A DNA stretch of 64,000 nt from Adiantum capillus-veneris (taxonomy: Eukaryota > Streptophyta > Polypodiopsida > Polypodiales > Pteridaceae), in assembly GCA_014529385.2 (NCBI GenBank), contig CM043950.1, forward strand, positions 151,966,945 to 152,030,944, given 5' to 3'. Positions 34,046 through 46,691 of the stretch are shown in pieces. Made by a program: the position numbers and the translations under genes. A model generated the notes under the pieces. That model searched no databases. It saw only the letters and a program-made list of their open reading frames with translations, and had not been told where the DNA came from. Numbering within the stretch: position 1 is the first letter of the stretch; the number at the start of each line of letters is the position of its first letter.

Positions 34046-35143
34046 TGATAGCCGGAAATGATATGCCATATGGGGTGGCCTCTACACCGCACATAGCCTG
34101 AACATTCCCAAGCAACATCTCAAGGTAGGAGTAATCCTATAACTAGAAAGGGCACCACCTAGCATAAGTGCGGCTAGGACGCAGACATGCATGACCTAGG
34201 GTAGCAAAAGTGCGGCTAGGAAGCAGACATGCATGACCTAGGGTAGCAAAAGTGCGGCTAGGAAGCAGACATGCATGACCTAGGGTAGCAAAAGTGAGAT
34301 GCCCTCTAGGTAACCAACATGAAATGGTGATACAGAAGATGTCCACATGTAAAAATTCCTAGTCAATAGTCAGGAGTGTGTGTATGAGAGAGGTATGTTA
34401 CAAGGTCAGAATGGAGCATACTGGCTGATTGGAGAGGCCGCACGTGATGGAGCACAAGCAGAGTGATATACAAGAGACGAAACATCCCACGAATGTGGGA
34501 AAACAAAACTAAGGAGAATAGAGAATGGAATCCAAAGATCAAGACAACATTGCACCCTTTTATTGGTGACGATGATACTTACAAATGGTGGTCTTGACTG
34601 TTACAAACCTGGCTCTCGGCACTAGGGATGCATGATGGAATGCAAGCGCCATATGGTGCACGGCGAAGTTGGAATTAGCGGGAAGGTTAGTTGAGGGAAA
34701 ACGTCAAGATGATGCAGCCACCGACGATGTCAATCACCAACATTGAGAGCAGCCCAAGGTAGCATGGTGTCGATGCATTCAATCCTAGCGTGCTCATGTT
34801 GCCTTGGGGGGGGGTAGTGACTGCCTTATGTGCATGGAGTGGTCGTGACTAGTAACTCAACCATGGTGTGGTGGATAATGGGGGAAATGGTGATGTTGCC
34901 AATGCTAAAATGCCCAAGCTTGCAACCAAACATGATGCCATGATCTCTCTAGCTTGGGGTGCATTATGTGCTTAGTGGTGCTTAAAATATAGAGTGCATG
35001 GAGCTAGTGTGTTCCTCCTTCACTTGTGCCTTCCTTTGTGCTTAGCGGAGGCCTCTTTATATAGGCTTGAGGGGTGGTCCTTACGCAATGGTCCTTGCCA
35101 ATATCCATTGGTCGTTGTAGAAGGTCTAGATGCCTCTCTAGTA

Positions 35144-35182
<39 letters not shown>

Positions 35183-35835
35183 AGAGATAGAGAGAGAGGA
35201 AAGAGTGGGGTGGGGAGAGTTTTTATTTACAATCCACTAGCCACTGGCGTGGTTATTAGGGAATAGTGGAGTTCGGAGCATTTACAAGGGTTTTGTTGAT
35301 GGTTCGGGTGGTCAGTGTGAGGTTTAAGGCTGCCAGAACTGGTATTTGTTGCGGGAAGCCGAGATGCTACGTGTCGGTTCCTCTCCGTGCCGGCCGGGGC
35401 ACACCTTCGGCGCCACTTCTTGTTTTGGTGTTGACGACGCGCGAGTTGGCCGTCTTCTTTTTGTTGTTGGCGTTGATTCCTTTGGATTTTTTTATTATTC
35501 TCTGGTGTGTGTGCGTATATGCGTGTGTGTACTGTGTGTATGGGTAATGTGTGAGTGTCGTATATATATACCATGGGTTGTGTGTGTGTCTAGAGTGTGT
35601 GAAAGTGTTTATGTAAGCAATCAAGGGTGTGTGAGTGTGGGAACGAGGGATAGAGTGATTTATATATAGTTATTTATTTATATGTATAAAAACAATATTT
35701 AAAAAAATTATGTGCAGCTTCTTACAAAGAACGAGGGGGGGGGACGAGATGGCATGAGTGAGAGGGGGGGAAGATGGTGAGGGAATGGGGAGAGGTGGTG
35801 TGCGTGTGTGTGTCGGTGTGCGTGTGTGTGTATGG

Positions 35836-35870
<35 letters not shown>

Positions 35871-36012
35871 ATTACCCGGTTGCGCGTTTCGAGCTGCTTG
35901 CACGAAGAGAGAGAGAGAGGGTAGGCGGCTCTGTACCCGACCGAGAACGAGGGAAGGGATGAGGGGTATGGGGGGGGGTAGTGTGTGTGGATATGGTGCG
36001 TGGGGTAGGAGG

Positions 36013-36055
<43 letters not shown>

Positions 36056-36279
36056 GTTTTACTGCGCCTTCAGGCTGGTTCGACAGGGGAACGAGAGGGA
36101 GATGATGTCATTCGAGGGTGAGGGAGAGAGAGAGAGAGTAGCGATGTTTGTTGTGCCTTCGGGTTGGTCAAGAGCGCGCGCGAGAGGAAGAGAGAGAGAG
36201 AGGAGGGGCCTTCGGGCTGCTCTCGGCCGACAGCGAGCGAGGAAGGGGGGGGAGTTATTGAGGGTCAACGGGGTGGGGT

Positions 36280-36333
<54 letters not shown>

Positions 36334-36358
36334 CATTATTATGCTAGCCTTTGGGTTG

Positions 36359-36398
<40 letters not shown>

Positions 36399-36855
36399 TG
36401 GAGAGTGAGAGAGAGTATATGCTATGTGGTCCGTCTGTGGAAGAAAGACAAGAGGGGAGAGAGGGGTGTGTGTGAGGCCAAGAGAGTGTGGACGAGAGGA
36501 GAGGGTGGTTGAGGTATGGCGATCGTGTCACAGGGAGAAAGACAAGCGAGGAGGGGTAAGAGAGAGAGAGAGAGAGAGACTTGTAAAAGCACGGCAGCCC
36601 ACTATAGGGATAGAGAGTGTGTGATATTTTATGCACCCTGCGGGACTTGGTGGAAGAGCGAGAAAGGAAATTAAAAGAATGAGAGGGAGTGTGGGGTTGG
36701 TGGCGGCAGTAATAATATTAAAAAATGCTATTTTTTTGTGGTTTTCTTTACCTCTGGCTCCCCGATTGGGTTGATTCATGCGGTCTCGGCTTCGAAAACC
36801 GAGAACTTTAGACTCTCAGGCCGGGTTAGAGGGCGGTGCGGTTAACTTGGTATCA
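34046..36855 (-). repeat. 5' LTR of element 3 (right copy)
   Basis: Direct repeat of 23819-27380. It has three tandem copies of a 46-base unit (GTGCGGCTAGGAAGCAGACA, 34170-34295) where the other LTR has one, and lacks the LINE-like segment. It carries (GA)n at 36284-36331 and (AC)n at 36363-36394. Confidence 0.9.
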
Positions 36856-37270
36856 CCCCAAGAAGCAAGGTACACCCGACACCTCACCCCAGATACCTTG
36901 GGGCCTGAGATATCCATGCAACACCCTCCAATGGAGGCACACTTGCACTCTATCATGCCGTAATGTCCTCTTCGAGGCCCACCAAGCTCCGAGGCCTAAA
37001 AAGATTTGGTAGTGAATGCAAAGTGCTTAAAGAGCTTTAAATTTTTATTTTTATTTGTAGTGAATACAAAGTTTCTTAGAGTGTTCAAAGAGATTGACTT
37101 TAAAGAAAAAAAAAACCCTCCCTAAAGGATCTGTGCGTCTGGCGCAGATCCTTTAGGGAGGGATTTTTAGGCCTGCCCAAAGGGGTAAGGCCATAGTGAT
37201 GTATTTCCTTTTTGTTAGTGAAAAGAGTTTTGTTTTTTAAAGCATAAATTTTTTATTGACCAAGTGCACG
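36856..37270 (-). repeat. MITE-like repeat with CCTCCCTAAAGGATC hairpin
   Basis: From about 36985 the sequence matches, in reverse, the repeat at 40147-40406 (TAGTGAATACAAAGT, AGCTTTAAATTTTTATTTTT). Inside it 37116-37166 folds into a hairpin with arms CCCTCCCTAAAGGATC and GATCCTTTAGGGAGGG. The same hairpin recurs at 46780-46825. No gene is seen. Confidence 0.65.
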
Positions 37271-37464
37271 GAGGATACTCATTACCCAAACAAGCCAATA
37301 TCTTTTTTGATTGGTTGGATGACATCAAATATTATGAGGACACGATAATATATTTAGACTAACACTTAATCATGAAAAGTAGACATAGTCACTTCGCAGT
37401 GACGAGGCATGGCGCTAGCTGAACTTGGAAGAGTGAGATGTGCTAATGTGCTACCTTGTATTTG

Positions 37465-37468
<4 letters not shown>

Positions 37469-37518
<50 letters not shown>
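37469..37518. repeat. (CT)n microsatellite
   Basis: About 25 CT units. Confidence 0.95.
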
Positions 37519-37520
<2 letters not shown>

Positions 37521-37614
37521 CCCTTCTCCTTCTCTTGAGCAGAACGAGAGGGTGAACCATGACCTTCTCGACAAGTCTAGACTCTCTCCCCTATCATGTG
37601 GCTTGAGACCAAAC

Positions 37615-38325
37615 TCTGAAGGAAGCGAGCTCTAACGAAGGTGAGCTTGCAACACAAGAGCGGCAGTGCAACCCCGCAAGCTATTGAAGGAAAGATCCAA
37701 GTGCTTCAAGGCACTGCAATTGGCCAAGGTTGGGGGAATCAGCCCTTGCAGTGTGTTGTAGCTCAGGTCGAGGTACGTCAACATGGTAGAGAGGTTACTC
37801 TTGCATCAGCTATCCAATGTCCCTGATAGATTGTTGTGAGACAGATCCAGGTGTTGTAGAGAGTGGAAGGAGAGCAGTTCATGTGTGGTGGCTGGTAGTT
37901 GGTCCGTGTGGGAGTTAATTATGGGACAACAAAAGGGTCTAGAGGGAAGGCAAGTTGCTGCCCAGCCCCTATAGCAACGAGCCAGAGAGCTGCATGCAGT
38001 CCAGCCACAGTGTGCTGCAAGGATCGGGCATTGCTGACGTTGATCGTGAGAAGAGTGGAGAGCTAACATCTAGGGCTGTCAGTCGTGATCATGGCATTGG
38101 ACTTGTAGCTGAGGTTAAGGAGGGTAAGGGAGGGGCCAATATGATGGATTAAAAAATGGTGAGGTTGTTCTGAGAAAGGTCGAGCGATGTGAGAGAGGCT
38201 AAGGACAAGAGACCGAGAGAGGGTGTGAGGGTGTGAGAGAGGGTGCGAGAGTTCCTCGTAGCTGCTTGTCATATAGGTTGATTGCAAGCAACTTGACCCT
38301 CATCTCATCACATGTCAAACACTCC
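37615..38325 (-). pseudogene. Leucine-rich-repeat receptor-like gene fragment
   Basis: On the minus strand an N-terminal cap (C-L-T-C-D-E, then V-K-L-L-A-I-N-L, K-Q-L-R-G-T-L-A-P-S-L) is followed by plant extracellular leucine-rich repeats: L-D-L-S-Q-N-N-L, L-L-N-L-S-Y, S-L-Q-H-L-D-L-S-H-N-N-L-S-G, L-T-Y-L-D-L-S-Y-N-T-L-Q-G and L-K-H-L-D-L-S-F-N-S-L-R-G. The repeats fall in different frames, with a TGA after G-T-L-D-S near 37806 and a stop after A-H-L-R near 37625. No transmembrane or kinase part is seen. Such repeats belong to plant receptor-like proteins or kinases. This is a dead fragment, perhaps carried by a transposon. Confidence 0.75.
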
Positions 38326-39098
38326 AATTATCTCTACAAGGGCCGACTATGACAAAAGTACTCGAGTTGTCCACATCCCAAGAATGCAGCTGCACCCCTA
38401 AGGAAACGGTTGTGATTTCCCGCTTCAACTAATCCCGCTTCCAGACTAGAGTCTTCCTCCTGCAATTTTTGTCTGTTGGGAAGCTTATTAAGAGCAAAAT
38501 ATATCACTAATCTACCATCATGCAACCTGGCACTACGCCTATACACGACGTGATTCACAGAACCATGAGAAGGCACCCACATAACACCATGGTCCATGCG
38601 GATAATCGCCATTCAACTTTTGTGTAAGTTATATATTGCAGTCATAGCAACCTGGCACCAACCTTACATATAATACGAACACTCAAGTCAACTAACTTGT
38701 TGTAGGCTTACAAATAATAATTAAATGTAGAGGTCACATCTAGCCCAAGGTCTCCGTAGCATCGTCTTTTTAAGTTTGAATCCAAGATTGGACTGAGTCG
38801 ACAATGGGTCATGCATCACTGCCTCTGATTATTTCTTTTGTCAGAGGTAGGACCAGGGTCCAGAATATGCATATTTCCTCCTATGGAGAGAAACTGTTAT
38901 CGCGCACCATCGCAAATCGAGCAACTGGGTGGGCAATACATCCAAGGGATGATTGGTGGAGTGCGAGCGAAGGCAAAGGCAAAGGCAGCCTCAAGCACAA
39001 TAGGTGCTGGTAGGCTCTGCTATGATAGTTAAGGAGGGTGACGTTATTAGACCCACGAGATGGCGCATCATCCTTTTTGTCACTAAATGGGGTGCACT
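38326..39098. other. Spacer without a recognised gene
   Basis: A minus-strand frame at 38334-38612 lies just upstream of the leucine-rich-repeat fragment and might be its decayed N-terminal end, but no signal peptide or motif is clear. The rest shows nothing recognisable. Confidence 0.4.
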
Positions 39099-39137
39099 CT
39101 TCTCCTACCTCAAGACCCGATTGATCGGCTATGTGAA

Positions 39138-39228
<91 letters not shown>

Positions 39229-39420
39229 TTGGCTACCAAATAACCAGGCCCAACCTTGATATATATGACCTTGATGCCAAAGGCCTCTTTGAAAGAGCAC
39301 ACATGCACCAGCCTAAGGTAGTTAGTTGTGAGAAAGATTTTGATCATCTCAGCACTGAATGGTGTTATGGTAAAATCTTCTCCTACCTCAAGACCCAATT
39401 GATTTGCCTTATGAAGCAAG

Positions 39421-39475
<55 letters not shown>

Positions 39476-39885
39476 TTTTCGGAAAGGGTTGATTGCCATC
39501 TATTCTTTCCATGATATCATCAAACTTTCTTGAGCTTTTCTCTTCCCCTTCTCTATGGAGATCATCAAACAAATGGTCAAGGACACTAATGGGGAGGATG
39601 TCATGATGGACAACATTGCAACACAGTAATTTGGAATTTGCTATGCATGTCGAAGTTGGTGAAGTTGAGAGCAGGGCCGGGAGAGTACTGTAGGAAAATC
39701 CAGGCTAAGACAATCAAAAGTTTGCGCACAACTATCTACCTAAGGTTGGTGCATGTGCACTCTTTCAACAAGGTCTTGAGCATCAAGGTGATGTACATCA
39801 AGGTTAAGCCTCTTATTTGGTAGCCAAGTAGAATGCCTTACCTCAACATGATATAGAGAGAGAGAGAGAGAGAGAGAGAGGGTGA
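39099..39885. repeat. Inverted repeat with microsatellite-flanked arms
   Basis: TCTTCTCCTACCTCAAGACC...TATG(T)GAAGCAA occurs twice (39100 and 39378), followed once by (CT)n (39143-39227) and once by (GT)n (39425-39473). The segment 39228-39350 recurs in reverse complement at 39706-39830 (with TATTTGGTAGCCAA), followed by (GA)n at 39851-39881, mirroring the (CT)n on the left. Confidence 0.7.
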
Positions 39886-40146
39886 TCTCTTTTTACTTCA
39901 CCTTGTGCCTTGATAACTATAGGAAGTCGGTGACATTTATTGGTGTCCAATGTAATCTCAAGGGAAATTATATCGGCATCCATGGAGTTGAGGTAACAAG
40001 GGATTGAGTAGAGTGTCCATGGTCATAGTAGCTCTTTTGCACCATCATCATATTTTGTGTGTAGATCCTTTATGTACCACTATCAAGATACAATTTCATA
40101 GCTTCATTGAGATTATGACGTTCTCTCCTCCCTTTTACCACCATTA

Positions 40147-40406
40147 GTAGGCACGCCTCGTGATTTTATCACTTTTTTATGCTTGTTTATATAAAATCAA
40201 TCTCTTTAAACACTATAAGCAACTTTGTATTCACTAAAAATAAAAATAAAAATTTAAAGCTCTCTAACCATTTTGCATTCGCCTTTCTAAGCACTTCACT
40301 TTGTATTCACTATAGAATCTTTTTGGCATGTCCAAAGGGCAAAGGCTATAGAGATGCCTTCTCTTCTTGTTGACTAAAATAGACAAGTGATAAAATCACA
40401 AGGCCT
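40147..40406. mobile_element. MITE-like element, about 260 bp
   Basis: Terminal inverted repeats GCCTCGTGATTTTATCACTT and its near-complement AAGTGATAAAATCACAAGGC enclose non-coding sequence with two CTTTGTATTCACTA copies and GTCCAAAGGGCAAAGGCTAT. Related pieces lie at 36985-37260, 43145-43210 and 46692-46865. No target duplication was settled. Confidence 0.75.
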
Positions 40407-40796
40407 GCCAAATTAAGGAAACTAATAAAGAACATGAAAGTGAAACAAAAAACTACTAGGATGGTAATCATATTGATCCATAGAGAAAGTGATTTACAGA
40501 TTACATCATATATGTTGACCGCGATGAAGGATTGAAGAGTATCAAAGTGGTGTTTTGATAGGATAAACACAAACATAATGTATGGAATCATGCCAGGCCT
40601 GATAAAATTTTCTTCTTGAGATGCAATTTTTCAAGTACCCTTTCATATGCTTTTGTGTAATGCAATCAATTTATATAATTTTCCATATATAACGTTAACT
40701 TAAAGATATAAACACAAAAAATGATAGGCAATTTTGAGATTCTAGCATGTCAAATGACATGAGGTTTTTTTAAAGCACTTGTTTTGATAGGTAAAA

Positions 40797-41779
40797 TAGC
40801 CCTTGACAAAAAAAGCGTCAATTTTAGGCCTTGATCTGAGGCTAGATCCCACTTTAAAATCTCTACGACTCTAAGTTTTTAAAAAAAAACATAAGCATAG
40901 TGAATTGAATTAAAAAATCACCCTTAAGCTCTACACCCTAAGCTTTAGATCCCTATGCTCTACACCCCACTTTAAAAATTCTACATTTTTAAGCTCTAGA
41001 GCGCCTTTTACAAATTAAAATTGTAGATCCATAAGTTGTAAATCCCACTTTAAAAGCTTTAAAGTTCTAAGTTAGTAAGCCCTAAAACTCTAACGTCTCG
41101 GGGTGACCCTCCCCCTACCTGTGGATCCATGTAACATTTTCACTTTCTTTAATTCAAATTTTTACCTTCTAATAGAAAAAAACTCTAGTTCCTCATTGGA
41201 TTAGCTTTAAAATCTCAAAAAAAAAATGTTTAAAGATTAAAGCTCTAAAGGATAAATTCCTTCCATAAAGTTTTAACCAACAAAAATGACAACTTTAGTT
41301 ATTACCTAGCCCTTGACAAAAAAAAAAGTCAATTTTAGGCCTTGATCTGATGCTAGACCCCACTTTAAAATCTCTACGACTCTAAGCTTTTAAAAAAAAA
41401 ACATAAGCATAGTGAATTGAATTAAAAAAGCACCTTTAAGCTCTACACCCTAAGCTTTAGATCCATATGCTCTACACCCCACTTTAAAAATTCTACATTT
41501 TTAAGCTCTAGAGCGCCTTTTACAAATTAAAACTGTAGATCCCTAAGTTGTAAATCCCACTTTAAAAGCTTTAAAGTTCTAAGTTAGTAAGTCCTAAAAT
41601 TCTAACATCTCAGGGTGACCCTCCCCCTGCCTGTGGATCCATGTAACATTTTCACTTTCTTTAATTTAAATTTTTACCTTCTAATAAAAAAAACTCTAGT
41701 TCCTCATTGGATTAGCTTTAAATTCTCAAAAAAAAAAACTTTAAAGATTAAAGCTCTAAAGGATAAATTCCTTCCAATA
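40797..41779. repeat. Tandem duplication of about 510 bp
   Basis: Copy one 40797-41309 and copy two 41310-41779 both begin AGCCCTTGACAAAAAAA and share long runs such as CTCTACACCCTAAGCTTTAG. Copy two is interrupted at CCTTCCA and its tail (CATAAAGTTTTAACCAAC) resumes at 42743. Many short CTCTA/TTTAAA words and no gene. Confidence 0.9.
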
Positions 41780-42233
41780 TGTTCCTCTAATTTTGCAAGC
41801 AGCTCTAATTAGCGAGAATCTGAGGAGATGCCTTTTCGATTTAGATTGGGAAATCATAAAGGAAACGAAAGCAAGAACAACTGGCATCCAATAAAGGGCA
41901 ACAATTGGCGCAGCATGTAGCAGGCCCAAGCTCTGAGCGCGACAAGAGAGAGAAGATCGAGATGAGCTTTTTTTAGGCTTGGGATAGAAGGCGCTCGATG
42001 CAGTTACTTACAGATGCTGGGAAGAGGCATGCGAGAGTGTTGCCACTGAGGGCTGCCATAGCCCGAATGGAGACATGTAGCAGGCCCAAGCTCTGAGCGC
42101 GACAAGAGAGAGAAGATCGAGATGAGTTTTTTTGTAGGCTTGGGATAGAAGGCCCTCGATGCAGTTACGCACAGATGCTGGGAAGAGGCATGCGAGAGTG
42201 TTGCCACTGAGGGCTACCATTGTGCGAACTGAT

Positions 42234-42266
<33 letters not shown>

Positions 42267-42404
42267 ACGCGATATGAGCTGAAATATCTATCCTTTTTTA
42301 TTCCTCTGCACACAATCAGGAGTGTGTGTGTGTCTGTGCCATGATGAGCACGACAGAGGGGATCCAGCAAGCGATTATCATGCTTAGAAGATGTGGTCGG
42401 TTTG

Positions 42405-42450
<46 letters not shown>

Positions 42451-42742
42451 GATGAGGGCTGCAAACGAAGGCAACACGGCATGTGCAAGAAAATTGCGAC
42501 ACTTGTGACCGTAGGCAGTCTGCCTGTTTTGCAGCTAGGCTCGGCAAGCAGAGCCATGGAAGCTGGAGGTGACACAGGATAGGGCAACAATGGGAAAGGA
42601 TGCGCGTGAACGAGGCTGTGACCACTTTTCCTTCGGGATTGGTAGATTCCAATAGATTCGTTGAAATCTGCATGGCAAATTAATGAACTTTTTGGAGAAC
42701 AGACCCAATATGTCTCTAAAAGGAAGCATCTTGCACTTTATA
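41777..42742. mobile_element. Insertion of about 965 bp with inner tandem repeat
   Basis: Defined by the break in copy two of the 510-bp duplication. Flanks share CCA, a possible three-base duplication. Inside, a 160-base unit starting CATGTAGCAGGCCCAAGCTC is repeated (41914-42073 and 42074-42225). (GA)n runs lie at 42238-42265 and 42408-42449. No terminal inverted repeat and no gene recognised. The open minus-strand frame here is mostly repeat-encoded. Confidence 0.6.
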
Positions 42743-42984
42743 CCATAAAGTTTTAACCAACAAAAATGACAACTTTAGTTATAACCTCAAGTTTCAACCG
42801 TGAATGAAAATTCTCAAAATGAAAAGATTGGTAAAAGAACTTCTCAAATTTCAAAATGAAAAAGTGACTCTTGGGATTTGTGGAGCCTCTAAACTTTATC
42901 ATTTAACATATAAAGCTGTCAACGTTTTATGCTTTCTAAGGCATTGGGCAACACAAAATCTTTTCTTTGATATATGAAAGTTCA

Positions 42985-43330
42985 TTTCATTTTTCAAAAC
43001 TCAAAACATGTCCATCATTAGATTTACACACTCTTCATTTCAATGAGTGCCCACTATCTTATTTCAACCAATCAACATTTTAAGTCTATTAAAAACATGT
43101 TTGAAAATACAACTCAATTTTATTCCTATTTTAGTCAGCAAAAAGAGAAGTGATCTCTATAGCCTTTGCCCTTTGGACAGAAGGCCAAAAAAGATTGAGT
43201 TGTATTTTTAAACATTTTTTGGTAGGTCAAAAATGTTAATTGTTTGAAATAAGATAGTGAGCATTCATTTAAATGAAGAGTGTGTAACTCTAATGATGGA
43301 CATGTTTTGAATTTTGAAATATTAAGAATT
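42985..43330. repeat. Foldback repeat with arms of about 130 bases
   Basis: Left arm 42985-43120 (AAAACATGTCCATCATTAGA, CACACTCTTCATTTC, ACTATCTTATTTCAA) returns in reverse complement at 43186-43325. The loop holds a piece of the MITE family (AGCCTTTGCCCTTTGGAC). Confidence 0.85.
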
Positions 43331-44531
43331 TTGGGCTACCTTTATGAAAAATAAGTGGGTTTAGTTTTGAGCTTTTTGGCATGCCATTTGTCAAAGGGGA
43401 GAAATGGGTTCCCTTTTTGGTTGGATAAAGATAATTTTTTTTTTTTGTTGAAACATAAATATTTGATTGGTAAATAAAGTAGAGGGCACTCATTGTTGCA
43501 GGAGCTTGTCAAGAAAATGATGAAACACCCTGCTTTATTGGGGCTTGTAGAGAAAACAAGGTGCTAGAAGGTGCACCAAAAAGGCATGCGGTGCATTACC
43601 ACGTGACCAAAAAATATATTTTTGTTGTTGTGGGAGCTTGGGGGGCAAAGCTGCCTGCACCTGGTTCACTCTCTCGCGTTGGTTTGCAACATGCAGAGGA
43701 AAGCTGGCAAGGTAGGGCTTTGGGTGGAGCCTCAGCCATGGAGGTCATAGGCATGAAGGGGGTGTTGCGCAAGCGGCGAGGACTGCAGCAGTGTCTTTAT
43801 AGCAGATGCATTGGAGAACGTGAAGGTGGGAGGTTTTTTCCTCGTCTGTCAGTCTTGGAGAGAGCAAGAGAGATTTTTCCTCAAAGCTCGTAGCAGTAGC
43901 ATCGGATGCAGTGTCTTGCATCTGAATGGTGTGCTATGTTGTGTCTCTCTCTCTCTCTCGCAAGTTTGCATGTCAATGCAACCCTTGTCAGGGCCTTTGA
44001 AGCTGATGGTGGTGGTGATGAGTAAAAAGCGAAGGCGGAGGAAGAGATTCCAGAGAACGGACAGGGTGTGTTGCACAGAGCAGGTAATGTGGGGAGAGAG
44101 AGTTTAGTTTTTCTGCTGTCTGCCAAAGAAAGTGATAGCAATGAAGAGCATTGATACACGTCCTCTTCGTCCACATCGGGATCCTTAGCTTTTTCTTTGT
44201 GTGTGTGGAGGAGGGAATGCCATGATGAATCTTGACAACATGCAGCAGGAGGGGCGGATTGGCCTACAAGTAACTAGCATAGAATCTCAAGGACTGCAAT
44301 CATACATACTTTCTTGCAGCACGAATCAGAGTCAAGGGAAGGAGGTAGCGCTCCTCACTAAGGGAAGACAAAGCCACCATTGCATTAGCAATGGTTCTTG
44401 CCTTTTTACAGCTAGGCTTGAGGTGTACTTCTTCTGTCCGTGAGAGTCGATGAGATGCAGGTGTTTGACCCTGAGTGGGGGGCAAGGCTCCGCGAAGGGC
44501 CATGCCTTCAATCCTGGCGCTGACACATAAC

Positions 44532-44595
<64 letters not shown>

Positions 44596-45143
44596 CTTGC
44601 ATCAGTCAGTGATTTCTCTCGTGTGCGTAGCATATACCCAACATCAAAAGACTCCCGCCTTGCTCTGATGTTTTTGTTGTCTTTCTTACAGTGATCCTCG
44701 TGTTGGCTCGCATGCCCATGCGTCTCGTGCTAGGTATGTCTACACTCGACCTTGTTAATCTGTAGCTTGCAAGGATGGAGCTCAAACCTTGCTCCCGAGT
44801 GACGAGTCCCCAAATGCGCTCAAGAGTCAAGAGTGACAGAGTGTATGTGCGCATGACAACCTATTGTACAAGTTTGGCTCCATTAATCGAGCACTAATGG
44901 ATAATTTACTATCTCTATAGTAGCTGGACTTTGTATTGTATTGTGTCTGTACTACATCACTCAATACATTCGTATCCTGACAATACTGTCGACATTGACC
45001 ATCTTGTGACTGGACTGGTTTTTTTAGCACTATGTCTATTAATATTGTCGTCGTCACTGTGCTACAACAATATGCCTCGGCCCTCGGCCCTCACCTGCTA
45101 TGCAAGTTCACATTATTGCTTTGCTAATTATGTTGAATTGCAG
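43331..45143. other. Spacer with (CT)n and unrecognised open frames
   Basis: Open frames at 43561-43893 and 44201-44443 (+) have ordinary composition but no motif I recognise; they may be captured gene pieces. (CT)n fills 44534-44592. Nothing else is supported. Confidence 0.4.
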
Positions 45144-45248
45144 ATGCAGGACCTGATAGAACATTGCCTCACTCTCTTTCTAGACAAAGAAGAATGCGTC
45201 AAAGTGCTCTTCCAGCATGCCCAAATCGATCCCATCGTCACCAGCTAG
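45144..45248 (+). pseudogene. Possible exon fragment of a small conserved plant protein
   Basis: An exon-like stretch preceded by TTGAATTGCAG, a good splice acceptor. It encodes M-Q-D-L-I-E-H-C-L-T-L-F-L-D-K-E-E and V-L-F-Q-H-A-Q-I-D-P. The pattern LIE-CL-L-x5-E-x-V-x-x-L-x-x-x-A-x-I-x-P resembles a short conserved plant protein of unknown function. The expected continuation is lost to a TAG right after I-V-T-S. Probably a dead fragment. Identification is from memory of the pattern and tentative. Confidence 0.35.
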
Positions 45249-45890
<642 letters not shown>

Positions 45891-46691
45891 GTTGAGTCAA
45901 GAGAATCCCTTCGCCTTTGCTATATGCTGATTGAAGGGAGTTCGGACAATGGCAAGTCTTCACCTTTATATGTTGGCATTAGGAAAGATTGTGGAATGCA
46001 AAGCAACATCGTAGCCTTTAGGGGTCTGCAGTTTGCGTATGCCTTTTCTATCCATTTTTGGTAACAGGCTCTTTATCTAGCACCCCAGGCCCAGCCATGG
46101 CAAGCTACTTCCTCTATTGCAACAATAAGGCCGTGGTTTTGATGTGAAATATTATGTAAATCATGGTCAACAGTATATAAACCATGGCCATTAGCTGACA
46201 AGAAGCAGGAAGAACACATAGGGGGTTGACAAGAAGAGCTTGCATGTGGCTTTTACTCTCTCTCTCTCTCTCTCTCTCCCCCCCCTAGAGCCTCTCCATG
46301 CACTGCTTATGCGAAGAGCTCTTAACAACATAAGAGCATGTGTCTACATGGTGCATGCATTCAGTGACATTTTTCATGTACATAGCAATATTAGACTGAT
46401 GGGTAGCTTCATACTTACCTCTACATTCATTAGACTTTCCATGACTTTGATCCTTCCATCTTGATTGCGCAGATGTTGCCGATTGAATGGAGACTACTCG
46501 CTGATGATTATTGCAATCACACTTTTATCATTGACTATGCACAAACAAAGACATGCTTGAAGGTGATTTTCTCCCCTTTGATTGTGGAGGATGCATGTCT
46601 CCTACAAAGTGATGCTTGAAGGCAATTCTCTCCCTTTTACTGTTCATAATGCATGTCTTCTCCAAAGTGCACATAGCATATCCCTCCCAAG
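45891..46691. other. Spacer, nothing recognised
   Basis: Short (CT)n at 46256-46278. Two copies of a phrase with TGATGCTTGAAGGCAATTCTCTCCC-like text at 46556 and 46608. No gene. Confidence 0.4.

Larger units (their letters stand above)
23819..36855 (-). mobile_element. Ty3/Gypsy LTR retrotransposon, Tat type (element 3)
   Basis: Two LTRs (23819-27380 and 34046-36855) bound a minus-strand gag-pol with primer site, gag, protease, reverse transcriptase, RNase H, second RNase H, integrase and polypurine tract. On the + strand the LTRs start TGATAGCCGG and end GGTATCA. Integrase, PBS and polypurine tract resemble element 1, so the two are related families, but the LTRs share only short end sequence. 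No clear target duplication is seen. Stops, frameshifts and a solo LTR insertion make the copy defective. Confidence 0.92.

Noticed and set aside
42008-42673. A 221-residue minus-strand frame
   Set aside because: Built from the 160-bp tandem repeat and two (GA)n runs, with no known motif.
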